The translations under genes were made by a program, and so were the position numbers. A DNA stretch of 64,000 nt from Fluviicoccus sp. (GTDB lineage: Bacteria > Pseudomonadota > Gammaproteobacteria > Pseudomonadales > Moraxellaceae), in NCBI RefSeq assembly GCF_030646115.1, contig NZ_JAUSMX010000027.1:1-64000 (forward strand), given 5' to 3'. Below the pieces are notes generated by a model. That model worked only from the letters and a program-made list of their open reading frames with translations, was not told the origin of the DNA and did not search any database. Each line of letters begins with the position of its first letter. Within the stretch, counting starts at the first letter, position 1. Positions 1-7,488 of the stretch are shown piece after piece.

Positions 1-75
1 GGCCAACAGACGGTCGGCAAATTGGAGGAGTTCAGGATCGGGCTTGGCCCGTTTGGTACTTTTTGCAGCGGTCAT
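1..75 (-). CDS. Start of an unidentified protein, cut by the window edge
   Basis: Only the first 25 codons are present, reading MTAAKSTKRAKPDPELLQFA and a few more residues before the left edge. The ATG has a GGAG Shine-Dalgarno sequence 5 nt upstream, which supports the start. The N-terminus is basic and lacks a signal peptide. Too little remains to assign a family; it is the last chromosomal-type gene before the cassette island to its right. Confidence 0.5.
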   Translation of the reverse strand, partial: MTAAKSTKRAKPDPELLQFADRLLA

Positions 76-165
76 AATGACTCCAGGGGAGCGGCAGTGT
101 GATGCCAAATGACCGTTTACACAAAGCTAATTACACCCTCCGCAGTGCCGTTAATCAGGATAAAC

Positions 166-263
166 GTAGGGGCGCTCTGCGTGCGCCCTCTCTGACGAAC
201 AGGTTTTTTTGCCGAAAATCATGGCTTTTTTGGCGACGAAGGGCGCATGCGATGCGCCCCTAC
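166..263. repeat. REPIN-like inverted pair of REP hairpins
   Basis: Two 23-nt REP-like hairpins face each other about 50 bp apart: GTAGGGGCGCTCTGCGTGCG... on the left and GGGCGCATGCGATGCGCCCC plus TAC on the right. The interior is itself imperfectly complementary, so the unit could fold as one long hairpin. A second full copy is at 3485-3583 and partial ones at 917-972, 1600-1690 and 3659-3681. It lies beyond the 3' end of the small minus-strand gene to its right, where an attC site would be expected. Confidence 0.8.
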
Positions 264-314
264 AATAGAGATTTCGCTCCGAACCTCAATTTCCCAGTAG
301 CGTATTTCTACACG

Positions 315-746
315 TTAGCCTTGGCAACTGCTTGGAAATTTTTCACGCCAAACCACATATTCCTTGCCAAGATTTTTCTCGGCCTCTTCAATCAACCGAT
401 TGATATGAAGAAAGCCGGTAATTGATCCCGCCTCCGTCAACTCCTGAAAAGATAGCTCATCCTCGTATAGATCAATAAAGAGGACTGCCAGAGCCGCTTG
501 GACTGAAGATAGGCTGTAAAAAGGGTCATCTATGGCCTCTAAAGAGCATTGCTCAAACATGCCGCTGCTTGCGTTGAAGTAGGTCAGGACAATCCCGCAT
601 TCCCAAAGAGGGACAATGTTTCGCTCAATTATGGGGGATGAGAGACAATGCTCCGGAGGCCGACAACGGAAGCCAAGAAGACTATCTGGGTCGAAACTTT
701 CTAAGTGTTTTACCAAGCTTTCTGCGAATCCAAGCCCTTTCAGCAT
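315..746 (-). CDS. Cassette-borne hypothetical protein, 143 aa
   Basis: The protein is acidic and soluble, with no signal peptide or membrane segment, and I do not recognise its family; a SMI1/KNR4-like immunity fold is possible but unproven. The ATG follows CAGGAA at good spacing and lies 17 nt inside a GTTAGCC core site. The stop codon TAA is embedded in GGCTAAC. A start hard against one core site and a stop inside another are hallmarks of an integron gene cassette. Composition is clearly lower in GC than the chromosomal genes from 4391 on. No promoter of its own is visible. Confidence 0.6.
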   Translation of the reverse strand: MLKGLGFAESLVKHLESFDPDSLLGFRCRPPEHCLSSPIIERNIVPLWECGIVLTYFNASSGMFEQCSLEAIDDPFYSLSSVQAALAVLFIDLYEDELSFQELTEAGSITGFLHINRLIEEAEKNLGKEYVVWREKFPSSCQG

Positions 747-762
747 TTCCTGATCTCTGGAT

Positions 763-912
763 GGCTAACGAGGCGTGGAAAAGCCCCTTGTTCCTTGTTG
801 ATCTCCGGCATTTCAGCCCACGAGCTATACGCCACCATCCCCTGATTTTGACTTGCCTCATGGCCCTCTACAAGCCCGTTGATTCAAGCCCGCGCTTGCT
901 GCCCGTCATCCT
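763..912 (-). repeat. 150-bp cassette-boundary repeat with attC-like core
   Basis: This stretch ends, read on the minus strand, in CCTCGTTAGCC and is about 75-80% alike to 12519-12672, which ends in CCTCGTTAGGCC. Shared blocks include CTTGTTCC(C/T)TGTTGAT near the core and GCTGCCCGTCATCCTG at the far end. Both copies sit directly upstream of a small minus-strand gene, where a long attC site would lie. I infer a family of long attC sites; only the R' core (GTTAGSC) is directly recognisable. Confidence 0.55.
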
Positions 913-916
913 GTGT

Positions 917-972
917 TTTTCCGAAAATGAAGGCTTGTTCTGAGACGAAGGGCGCATGCAATGCGTCCCCAC
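917..972. repeat. Half REPIN, right arm only
   Basis: The interior and right hairpin of the REPIN unit at 166-263 recur here (GGGCGCATGCAATGCG, then TCCCCAC). The left hairpin is missing. The tail motif TATCGCTACGTC follows at about 980, as it does after other copies. Confidence 0.6.
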
Positions 973-1008
973 ACAAGAAATATCGCTACGTCACCACCTG
1001 TTCCTCAG

Positions 1009-1509
1009 CTAGTTGCAGCGCGCCAATGCGCTGTCGGTATCACAGGGAACAACCTCTTCAAGCTTGTGCAGGTCTGACTTAACTTCCCCGCCGCAGAACA
1101 GCTGTGTTTCACGGCCTTTCCCACTTACATTGCCCACGATGACACCGTGGGAATTTGGGGGCTTCTCATGTTCTTCGTAGTAGTCAAAAACAGAGTATCT
1201 GAACTTGCCGATGGAAAATGACACTTCTGTGCGGTCGGTTTGAAACCGAGAGTAGTGAGCGAAATGGAATTGCTGAGGTGAGTTGGTCGGTGAGGATGGA
1301 AACTCAAGCTCTACTTTTCCGGGAGGCCCGAAGCGATAAGTCACACTCCCTTTTCCTTTTGACAATTGCTTCGATGCGCACAGAGACACAACCTTTGATG
1401 ACTTGGCAATGCTGCATGAAAAGACCGCTTGCTCTTGAGCCGTGCAGTGATTTTCGCTGGCAAGTGCACCTGTTGAGATGATGGCTAAGAGGATTGCATA
1501 GTGGCGCAT
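1009..1509 (-). CDS. Small secreted hypothetical protein of a cassette, 166 aa
   Basis: The start chosen is the ATG that opens a clear Sec signal peptide (MRHYAILLAIISTGALA, cleavage before SENHC). In-frame codons further upstream run through the repeated head element and are unlikely to be translated. Four or five cysteines in the mature part suggest a disulfide-bonded periplasmic or secreted protein. The segment VFSCSIAKSSKVVSLCAS is of a type I recall from other small secreted hypotheticals, with no known function. No strong ribosome binding site is seen. The stop TAG lies in CAACTAGC, an imperfect core-like sequence. It is headed by the element at 1513-1590. Confidence 0.6.
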   Translation of the reverse strand: MRHYAILLAIISTGALASENHCTAQEQAVFSCSIAKSSKVVSLCASKQLSKGKGSVTYRFGPPGKVELEFPSSPTNSPQQFHFAHYSRFQTDRTEVSFSIGKFRYSVFDYYEEHEKPPNSHGVIVGNVSGKGRETQLFCGGEVKSDLHKLEEVVPCDTDSALARCN

Positions 1510-1512
1510 GGA

Positions 1513-1590
1513 GGGTTGCTCTACATTAAATTCAACACCAAATTTGGTGGCCGATTTTTTCAAATGGGGGAAATCGTGCTCCGTCCTGAA
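1513..1590 (-). repeat. Cassette head element, copy 1
   Basis: It carries the near-palindrome CACCAAATTTGGTG (1536-1549) with the flanking GAAAAAATCGG seen in other copies. The AAAGTTAG part is degenerate here (TTTAATGTAGAG). It sits immediately 5' of the secreted-protein gene on the minus strand. Confidence 0.6.
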
Positions 1591-1599
1591 TTTCCCACT

Positions 1600-1690
1600 G
1601 CTGCGTGCGCCCTCTCTGACGAACAGGGTGTTTTTGCCGAAAATCATGGCTTTTTCGGCGATGAAGGGCGCATGTAAATGCGGCCCCTAC
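1600..1690. repeat. REPIN-like element with worn left arm
   Basis: The interior and the right hairpin (GGGCGCATGTAAATGCGGCC, then CCTAC) match the full copies at 166-263 and 3485-3583. The left arm is reduced to CTGCTGCGTGCGCCC. The tail motif ATGTCGCTAGGTCCCC follows directly. Confidence 0.7.
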
Positions 1691-1749
1691 GCAGGAAATG
1701 TCGCTAGGTCCCCTATTTCTAACCCCGGCCATGACTTCATGAGATGTGG

Positions 1750-2139
1750 CTAGGACAAATGTATGACGTCATTCCAATGCCCTCTAACGAAGACGCTAAT
1801 CCAACCGTCGTTTTCGGAATCATCGTCAACCGCCACACCGAATTTGAGACTAACCACAAACCCATGGATCAATTTTGCATAAGGATCTCTAGTTTGGAGA
1901 TAGCTGGCCAGCGCGTGCCTCGAAATCTTTGCACCTTCAAGTACAACCGTCTCCGGTCGTGCAGTAATTTCCACGACTCCCTGGGTTCCGAACCTAACCA
2001 CCATGGCTTCGTATTGAAACTCTAATTCTCCCGACCTGTTCTGTTGGCGACGAATCGGTTCACCAAAACTGAGTACAACGTCATCTTGGCTTTCTCCAAG
2101 CCGCACCTCGCAGAATGACTCATAAGGTAAGAGATTCAT
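1750..2139 (-). CDS. Cassette-borne hypothetical protein, 129 aa
   Basis: A soluble, acidic protein of unknown family, with no signal peptide or membrane segment. The ATG at 2139 is preferred over an in-frame TTG at 2187, because the TTG lies inside the GTTAGAC core site that marks the cassette edge. Upstream is a weak AGGCTCC. The gene lies 40 bp inside that core, and the next cassette gene to the right ends 19 bp beyond it. The GC content is low compared with the chromosomal neighbours. No function can be given. Confidence 0.55.
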   Translation of the reverse strand: MNLLPYESFCEVRLGESQDDVVLSFGEPIRRQQNRSGELEFQYEAMVVRFGTQGVVEITARPETVVLEGAKISRHALASYLQTRDPYAKLIHGFVVSLKFGVAVDDDSENDGWISVFVRGHWNDVIHLS

Positions 2140-2178
2140 GATGGAGCCTAGCGAGATTATGATGTTTGGATTTAGGTT

Positions 2179-2210
2179 GTCTAACAAGGTTAGGCAGGTG
2201 CTCGGTTAGG
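2179..2210 (-). other. Very short attC-like junction between two cassettes
   Basis: Read on the minus strand, TTCCTAACC (holding the stop codon of the right-hand gene) is followed about 20 nt later by TTGTTAGAC. These match the R'' (RYYYAAC) and R' (GTTRRRY) cores of attC. The spacer is far shorter than in a normal attC, so this may be a deleted or fused site. Confidence 0.5.
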
Positions 2211-2823
2211 AAGTTGAAGAACTTGCATCTTCTTCTTGGGACAGTAGAGCATCACCAATGCGTAACACGCGACTGTGCATTCGATGAAAGTATGCCTGAT
2301 AAACAGTTAAGACTGACAGCAGCAGGCCTTCGCCAGCCTCGGAGTTATTCGGTAGCTGACGCCCAAGTTCCGTGATGTGCTTTGTTGAACCAGATATTGC
2401 ACCAGCATCGATGAGCGCGAGAGTGTGCTCGAGCCAGAGCCCATGCAATTTGGTGGTGGCCTTTAGGACAGGCGGAGACAAAAAATCTATGCGGACACGA
2501 TGAGCAAAAAGGTTACGAATTTCTTTAATGACACGAAGCGCAGCTGCATCGTGCGGTGTGAGTAGGCCGACAAGTACACCTAGTTGAATTCGGGCGCCGA
2601 ATGATCCCGCTGGCGCGCGGCCATCGCCGTTCAGACCTAGGAATTCCTGAGCTTCCTTTTCTTTGTCTGCCAGACGTAGCGTGATGAGTTCAGCAAGCGC
2701 CACATCCAATACTGCTGCAGTAACGATGGCAAGCTCACGCGAAGGGAGCTCTCTGTACTCGGCATAAATCTGACTCTCTCCAGGAAATACCTCTGATAGC
2801 CAGCGTTCAATTTTCCATGCCAT
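2206..2823 (-). CDS. MltR/HEPN-like cassette protein, 205 aa
   Basis: The middle of the protein (about residues 75-112) reads FGARIQLGVLVGLLTPHDAA followed by RVIKEIRNLFAHR. That pattern, with an RN-x-F-A-H motif, is typical of the mannitol repressor MltR / DUF4145-like group in the wider HEPN superfamily. The R-x4-H motif can be an RNase active site in HEPN toxins, but MltR-like proteins are not known to be nucleases. The protein is largely helical. The ATG is 12 nt after GGGAGC. The TAA stop lies in CCTAAC of the next junction. Function in this context is unknown. Confidence 0.6.
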   Translation of the reverse strand: MAWKIERWLSEVFPGESQIYAEYRELPSRELAIVTAAVLDVALAELITLRLADKEKEAQEFLGLNGDGRAPAGSFGARIQLGVLVGLLTPHDAAALRVIKEIRNLFAHRVRIDFLSPPVLKATTKLHGLWLEHTLALIDAGAISGSTKHITELGRQLPNNSEAGEGLLLSVLTVYQAYFHRMHSRVLRIGDALLSQEEDASSSTS

Positions 2824-2831
2824 AGGTTGCT

Positions 2832-2957
2832 CCCAAAGCTAACTTTATTATCAACACCAAATCCGGTGTCCGAATTTTTCAACGGCCGTGTAACCGCCTG
2901 ATTTCTATAAATCCAAAGCTATCAGGAAAAGAAAAGTCCGACAATGTAACCCCTCGA
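2832..2957 (-). repeat. Cassette head element, copy 2 (long form)
   Basis: Minus-strand order: a 70-bp block shared with 4233-4301 (including CTATCAGGAAAAGAAAAGTC as read on the plus strand), then the near-palindrome ACACC-N6-GGTGT (2854-2869), then AATAAAGTTAGC next to the gene. The far end abuts the truncated TetR gene exactly where similarity to copy 3 stops. Confidence 0.7.
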
Positions 2958-2966
2958 ATTAACCAA

Positions 2967-3451
2967 GCCGACCCTATCAGGGCAAGCTGGCGGGGGCGCT
3001 GATCCTGGAACTGTCCAACGACATCATCCTGCTGGCGTTCCAGACCGCCGGGGAAGCGCGGGAAAGCCGGCTCCCCGTGCCCGAACTGGCGCACGCGGCG
3101 ATCAAGGCGCTCATTGAACACCTGACCGATGATCCCTGGCGCGCCCGCATCCTCTTCACCGACCTGACGGAAAGTCCCGCCGCCCGCGCCGCCCGGCGCG
3201 CCGCCATCCAGGGGCTGGAAACGGCGTTGTCGCAGTACGGACACCTGCATTACGAGGCGAATCAGGAAACGGACCCCATCGCGGCGGTGACGTCGTCATT
3301 GCTGGTCGGGGGCACCATCGAGGTGATCCTGAACTGGTTGGACGGGACGATTCCGATGGGGTGGGAACAGTTGATTGCGGATGTGGCGGCGATGTGGCTG
3401 GCGAACGGGGATGCGACGGCGGCGCGGGCGAAGGCGCGGCGGGGGGGTTAA
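2967..3451 (+). pseudogene. TetR-family regulator lacking its DNA-binding N-terminus
   Basis: The plus-strand frame reads continuously from about 2967 (RPYQGKLAGALILELSNDII...) to the TAA at 3451. It is an all-helical TetR ligand-binding and dimerisation domain of about 160 residues, high in GC like the chromosome. The helix-turn-helix half (about 45 residues) and the start codon are missing. The break coincides with the end of the cassette head element at 2957. I infer that a former chromosomal regulator was beheaded by cassette insertion or a deletion at its edge. A GTG at 3077 could restart translation but would not restore DNA binding. Confidence 0.7.
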
Positions 3452-3484
3452 CACGCCCCCTCATTCCATCTTTTCGGGATGTCT

Positions 3485-3583
3485 GTAGGGGCGCACTGCG
3501 TGCGCCCTGTCTGACGAACAGGGATTTTTCACCGAAAATAATGGCCTGTTTGGCGACGAAGGGCGCATGCGATGCGCCCCTAC
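3485..3583. repeat. REPIN-like inverted pair of REP hairpins
   Basis: A full copy of the unit at 166-263. The left hairpin is GTAGGGGCGCACTGCGTGCG plus CCC, the right one GGGCGCATGCGATGCGCCCC plus TAC. It lies just after the TetR remnant, followed by TTTCGCTTC. Confidence 0.85.
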
Positions 3584-3658
3584 ACAAGGAAATTTCGCTT
3601 CACTGGAAATGTCGCTCCGTCCCTGATTTCCGAAAATCCCAGCCTGTTTGGCGACGAA

Positions 3659-3681
3659 GGGCGCATGCAATGCGCCCCTAC
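3659..3681. repeat. Single REP hairpin
   Basis: GGGCGCATGCAATGCGCCCC plus TAC repeats the right arm of the neighbouring REPIN. The tail motif ATATCGCTACGTCCCGTATT follows directly and runs into the GTTAGCC core at 3711-3717. Confidence 0.75.
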
Positions 3682-3711
3682 GCAGGGAATATCGCTACGT
3701 CCCGTATTTCG

Positions 3712-4155
3712 TTAGCCAGCAACATCTAGTGGTTTATCATCGACTTTTGTCCCACGCACATCACATTTAACGAAGCGGACGCCTTCTAGATTACATCCAC
3801 TAAAGCGACATGCCCGAAGAAGAACATGGTTAAAGGTTGACTGAGAGAAATTGCACTCTCTAAACTTTGCACGCAGTCCACCAAACTGCCATGTAAGGCC
3901 TCGAAAAGTAGACTCACGAAAGTCGCAATTCACAAACTCAGCGTCATTGAAGTGAGAAATCAGCGTACTACCAATAAATTCGCACTCTATCCATGTTGTT
4001 TTCGCCATTAGCACGCGATCGAACTTACAACCAAGAAATTTGCAGTTCCTCATGGTTGACCCTGTGAGATTTCTTTCTAGGGTCACCCCCTCCATAACTA
4101 GGCCGCAGATCTCCTGATCAATTCTATCTTCAGCCAGTTCTGGCGGATGGCTCAT
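3712..4155 (-). CDS. Pentapeptide-repeat protein of a cassette, 147 aa
   Basis: From about residue 30 the sequence follows the A(D/N)LXX-type five-residue periodicity (CKFLGCKFDRVLMAKTTWIE, then CDFREST and CNFSQSTFNHVLL), predicting a right-handed quadrilateral beta-helix. Such proteins can mimic DNA and protect gyrase (Qnr type) or act as scaffolds. This one is shorter than Qnr (about 215 aa), so a resistance role is not claimed. The ATG follows GAGGG by 8 nt. The stop codon lies in GGCTAAC (core at 3711-3717), again a cassette feature. It is headed by the element at 4160-4301. Confidence 0.75.
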   Translation of the reverse strand: MSHPPELAEDRIDQEICGLVMEGVTLERNLTGSTMRNCKFLGCKFDRVLMAKTTWIECEFIGSTLISHFNDAEFVNCDFRESTFRGLTWQFGGLRAKFRECNFSQSTFNHVLLRACRFSGCNLEGVRFVKCDVRGTKVDDKPLDVAG

Positions 4156-4159
4156 TGCT

Positions 4160-4301
4160 ACACCCTCTATTCTTGCTACTTTGGCTTTATATTCGACACC
4201 AAATTCAATGCCTGCATTATCCGTAGTCGATGTAACCGCCTGATTTCAATCAACCCCAAAGCTATCAGCAAAAGAAAAGTCAGACAATTCACCCCCTCTC
4301 A
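4160..4301 (-). repeat. Cassette head element, copy 3 (long form)
   Basis: It contains GACACCAAATTCAATGCC (4195-4212), the worn palindrome, and shares the 70-bp distal block with copy 2 at 2889-2957. Its outer end lies 3 bp from the poly-A of the thiolase terminator, giving the right boundary of the first cassette island. Confidence 0.65.
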
Positions 4302-4304
4302 AAC

Positions 4305-4332
4305 CAAAAAAAAGGCGGCCCCAAAAGCCGCC
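4305..4332 (-). terminator. Rho-independent terminator after the thiolase gene
   Basis: On the minus strand GGCGGCTTTTGGGGCCGCC is followed by eight T residues. It lies 60 bp beyond the thiolase stop codon and ends the acyl-CoA dehydrogenase / thiolase operon. Confidence 0.85.
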
Positions 4333-4390
4333 CTCTCTTCGCCCAAACAACAACGTCGGACTCAAGTCCGACCCACAACATACCGCAGAA

Positions 4391-5557
4391 TCAAGGCAAC
4401 CGCTCAATCACCGTCGCCGTCGCCATCCCCTGCGCAATACACATCGTCTGCAACCCGTACCGCACACCCCGCCGCTCCATCTCCGCCAGCAGCTTCCCCA
4501 TCAAAATCGCCCCCGTCGCCCCCAGCGGATGCCCGTGCGCAATCGCCCCGCCGTTCACATTCACCTTCTCATCCGGAATGCCCAGCTCCTTCATCCAGAT
4601 CAACGGCACCGGCGCAAACGCCTCATTGATCTCGAACAGATCAATATCCGCCAGCTTCAGCCCGGCGCGCTGCACCGCCTGCAAGGTCGCAGGAATCACC
4701 TCCATCAGCGCCAGCGTCGGATCGCCCGCCGCACAGGCACGAGCCAGAATGCGGGCGCGCGGCCGGAAGCCGTCACGTTCCGCCGTCGCCCGATCGGCAA
4801 TCAGCAACACCCCCGCCCCGTCCGCAATCTGCGACGCATTGGCGGCAGAAATCTTGCCGACACCGGGACGGAACGGACGCGGCAGCGTCGCCATCTTCGC
4901 CGGGTCCACCGACTCGCGGATGCCTTCATCAACGTCAATTGTCACCGGCTGCCCGGCCGCATCCAGCCCCGTCAAGGGCGCAATCTGCGAACGGAAATAC
5001 CCCGCCTGCTGCGCCGCCCAGGCGCGACGGTGCGACTGCACCGCAAAACGGTCCAGATCGTCCTGCGTGATGCCGTGAATGTCACACAACCGTTCCGCCG
5101 ATTCGCCCTGATGGATGATCTCGACCTTCAGCTTCAAATCCGGATTGACGTTGTCCGGTGTACCGATATCGGAAAACATCGGCACCCGGCCCATCGACTC
5201 CACACCACCGGCCATGACGTAATCGGCATCCCCGGCCAGCACCTTCAGCGCCGCCAGATGCACCGCTTCCTGCGAGGAACCGCAGGCGCGGATGACGGTG
5301 AAGGCGTCGGTGGTGTCCGGCAGGTTGGAGAGCAGGCCCGCCAGCCGCGACACGTTGTTGCCCTGCTCGCCCCGTGCGGTGACGCAGCCGGTAATCAGCG
5401 ATTCGACCTTGGCCGGATCAATGCCGGTCTTCGCCAGCAGCGCGTTGATGACATGAGCGTACAAGTTGACTGGGTGCCAGCCGCGCAGGTTGCCTTTTTC
5501 GGCATGGCCGCGACCAATGGGCGCGCGCAGCGCCTCGACAATGACAGCGTCTCTCAT
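4391..5557 (-). CDS. Thiolase (acetyl-CoA C-acyltransferase family), 388 aa
   Basis: Catalyses thiolytic cleavage of 3-ketoacyl-CoA, the last step of beta-oxidation, or the reverse condensation. The nucleophile is Cys92 in RACGSSQEA; NEAFA (311-315) and the His loop GGAIAHGHPLGATGA (His343) are intact. The C-terminal motif is CIAQGMATA (Cys373) instead of the usual CxGGGxG, which may alter substrate range. Length is normal for the family. The ATG giving MRDAVIVEALRAPIG matches thiolase N-termini and follows AGGAAGA; an in-frame ATG at 5593 overlapping the upstream stop is possible. It is co-transcribed with the acyl-CoA dehydrogenase gene upstream, so both probably act on the same acyl chain. 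Confidence 0.93.
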   Translation of the reverse strand: MRDAVIVEALRAPIGRGHAEKGNLRGWHPVNLYAHVINALLAKTGIDPAKVESLITGCVTARGEQGNNVSRLAGLLSNLPDTTDAFTVIRACGSSQEAVHLAALKVLAGDADYVMAGGVESMGRVPMFSDIGTPDNVNPDLKLKVEIIHQGESAERLCDIHGITQDDLDRFAVQSHRRAWAAQQAGYFRSQIAPLTGLDAAGQPVTIDVDEGIRESVDPAKMATLPRPFRPGVGKISAANASQIADGAGVLLIADRATAERDGFRPRARILARACAAGDPTLALMEVIPATLQAVQRAGLKLADIDLFEINEAFAPVPLIWMKELGIPDEKVNVNGGAIAHGHPLGATGAILMGKLLAEMERRGVRYGLQTMCIAQGMATATVIERLP

Positions 5558-5592
5558 AGGATTCTTCCTAACTGGGGTCGGGGTGGAGGACA

Positions 5593-7380
5593 TCAGAACA
5601 ATTCCACGGCCATCAGCGCCGCCATCCCGGCATCGATGCCGTCGAGATGGGTCTTGGTGCGCGGCAATATCTTGCGGAAATAGAAGCGCGCCGTGTGCAG
5701 CTTGGCCTGATAGAATTTTTCTTCAGGGGTGCCGATCACCAGCGCCTTTTGCGCCACGCCGGCCATCATCGCCCAGACATAGGCCAGCATCACATAGCCG
5801 GAGAAATACAGGTAATCCACCGCCGCCGCCCCCACTTCGTCCGGGTTACCCAGCGCGCTGAGGCCGATACGCCGGGTCACCGCTTCCCACTCCTGGCACA
5901 GCGCGGCCAGCGGCGTCACGAATTCCTGCATGGCGGGGTTGTCCGACTGCTCGCGGCAGAAGGTATGGATGGCGTCCGTGACCAGCTTCAATTGCTGACC
6001 CTGGTTGGCCAGCACCTTGCGGCCCAGCAGGTCCAGCGCCTGGATTTCGGTGGTGCCTTCATAGAGCGTGGCGACACGGGCATCGCGCACCATCTGCTCC
6101 ATGCCCCATTCGCGGATGAAGCCGTGGCCGCCGTAAATCTGGATGCCGTGCTTGGCGGCTTCCAGTCCCAGTTCGGTCAGCACCGCCTTGGCGATGGGCG
6201 TCATCAGGCCCAGCAGCGCGTCCGATTCACGGCGCGATTCTTCATCGGTGGAGCCGATGATGCGGTCTTCATGACTGGCCAGCCAGTACACCAGCGCCCG
6301 CCCGCCTTCGGTAAAGGCTTTCTGCGTCAGCAGCATGTTGCGCACGGCGGGATGCACGATGATGGCGTCGGCGGCCTGCTCCGGCATTTTCGGCCCGGAC
6401 AACGCGCGCATGGCCAGACGGTCACGCGCATAGGCCAGCGAGCCCTGATAGGCCGCCTCCATGCCCGCCACCCCTTGCAGCGCCACGCCCAGCCGCGCCG
6501 AGTTCATGAAGATGAACATGTAGTTCAACCCCTTGTTTGGCTGGCCGATCAGGAAACCCTTTGCACCGTCGAAATTCATCACGCAGGTGGCGGAGCCCTT
6601 CAGGCCCATCTTGTGTTCCAGCGAACCGCAGCTGACAGTGTTGCGTGCGCCGAGGGAACCGTCGGCGTTGACCAGGAATTTGGGGACGATGAACAGCGAG
6701 ATGCCCTTGGTGCCTTTGGGCGCATCCGGCAGGCGGGCCAGCACGATGTGGACGATGTTGTCGGTGAAATCGTGTTCGCCGCCGCTGATGAAAATCTTGG
6801 TGCCGCTGATGGCATAGGAACCGTCGGCCCGGGCTTCGGCACGGGTGCGCACCAGCCCCAGGTCGGAACCGGCATGGGATTCAGTGAGGCACATGGTGGC
6901 CGTCCATTCCCCCGTCACCAGCTTGGGCAGGTAGGTACTGACCTGTTCCGGGCTGCCATGGGCGGCGATGGACTTGATGGCCCCGTGATTAAGGCAGGGG
7001 TACATGCCCCAGGCGCGGTTGGCGCCGCCGATCATTTCGTTGCAGGCCATGGCCAGCGAAGGTGGCAGGCCCAGACCGCCGCGACTGACCGGTTCGGCCA
7101 GTGAACCCAGGCCCAGCTCCACGTATTTGGCGTAGGCTTCCTTGAAGCCGGTGGGGGTGCGCACCGCGCCGTTGTCGTAGTGACAGCCTTCTTCATCGCC
7201 GGAGCGGTTGATGGGCGAGAGTTCGTTTTCGTTGAACTTCGCGGCCAGCGCCAGAATGCTGTCCATGGTTTCGCGGTCGGTTTCCGCGAAAGCGGGAATG
7301 GTGCGGTACTGTTTCTGGACTTGCAGCAGTTCGTGCAGCACGAAGTTCATGTCGCGGAGGGGTGCGGTGTACTGGGGCAT
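5593..7380 (-). CDS. Acyl-CoA dehydrogenase, long DmdC-like form, 595 aa
   Basis: FAD-dependent oxidation of acyl-CoA to trans-2-enoyl-CoA. The N-terminus MPQYTAPLRDMNFVLHELLQ, the CLTESHAGSDLG flavin loop (about 164-175) and the YEGTTEIQ motif with the catalytic Glu near 441 are characteristic. The C-terminal 130-residue helical extension is that of the roughly 600-aa family containing DmdC and related beta-oxidation enzymes. The true substrate could be a fatty acyl-CoA or 3-methylmercaptopropionyl-CoA and cannot be told from sequence. It is the first gene of the operon with the thiolase. A dyad at 7431-7456 about 50 bp upstream is a likely operator. Confidence 0.92.
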   Translation of the reverse strand: MPQYTAPLRDMNFVLHELLQVQKQYRTIPAFAETDRETMDSILALAAKFNENELSPINRSGDEEGCHYDNGAVRTPTGFKEAYAKYVELGLGSLAEPVSRGGLGLPPSLAMACNEMIGGANRAWGMYPCLNHGAIKSIAAHGSPEQVSTYLPKLVTGEWTATMCLTESHAGSDLGLVRTRAEARADGSYAISGTKIFISGGEHDFTDNIVHIVLARLPDAPKGTKGISLFIVPKFLVNADGSLGARNTVSCGSLEHKMGLKGSATCVMNFDGAKGFLIGQPNKGLNYMFIFMNSARLGVALQGVAGMEAAYQGSLAYARDRLAMRALSGPKMPEQAADAIIVHPAVRNMLLTQKAFTEGGRALVYWLASHEDRIIGSTDEESRRESDALLGLMTPIAKAVLTELGLEAAKHGIQIYGGHGFIREWGMEQMVRDARVATLYEGTTEIQALDLLGRKVLANQGQQLKLVTDAIHTFCREQSDNPAMQEFVTPLAALCQEWEAVTRRIGLSALGNPDEVGAAAVDYLYFSGYVMLAYVWAMMAGVAQKALVIGTPEEKFYQAKLHTARFYFRKILPRTKTHLDGIDAGMAALMAVELF

Positions 7381-7430
7381 GATGGCGGTCCGGGGAGGGT
7401 TTGCGGCGGGGGGAGTTGCGGGGGAAAATA

Positions 7431-7456
7431 ACTTGAATGTTTATTCGTGTTCAAGT
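7431..7456. promoter_or_regulatory. Likely operator upstream of the acyl-CoA dehydrogenase operon
   Basis: The outer arms ACTTGAA and TTCAAGT enclose a second dyad GAATGTTTATTC. It lies 51-76 bp before the start codon in an AT-rich patch of an otherwise GC-rich region. Nested short dyads of this kind are typical TetR-family fatty-acid repressor sites; the regulator is unknown. Confidence 0.5.
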
Positions 7457-7488
7457 CGCGTTGGGGGGTCAAAGCAACATCCCCGCCC

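Noticed and set aside
166-3681. Spaced palindromic repeats considered as a CRISPR array
   Set aside because: Units are inverted pairs with irregular spacing and conserved interiors, not direct repeats with unique spacers.
3712-4155. Qnr-type quinolone resistance protein
   Set aside because: The pentapeptide region is too short and lacks the loops of Qnr; only the repeat fold can be supported.
4529-5683. 384-codon plus-strand frame opposite the thiolase gene
   Set aside because: Arg/His/Gln-rich shadow; the thiolase on the other strand accounts for the codon bias.
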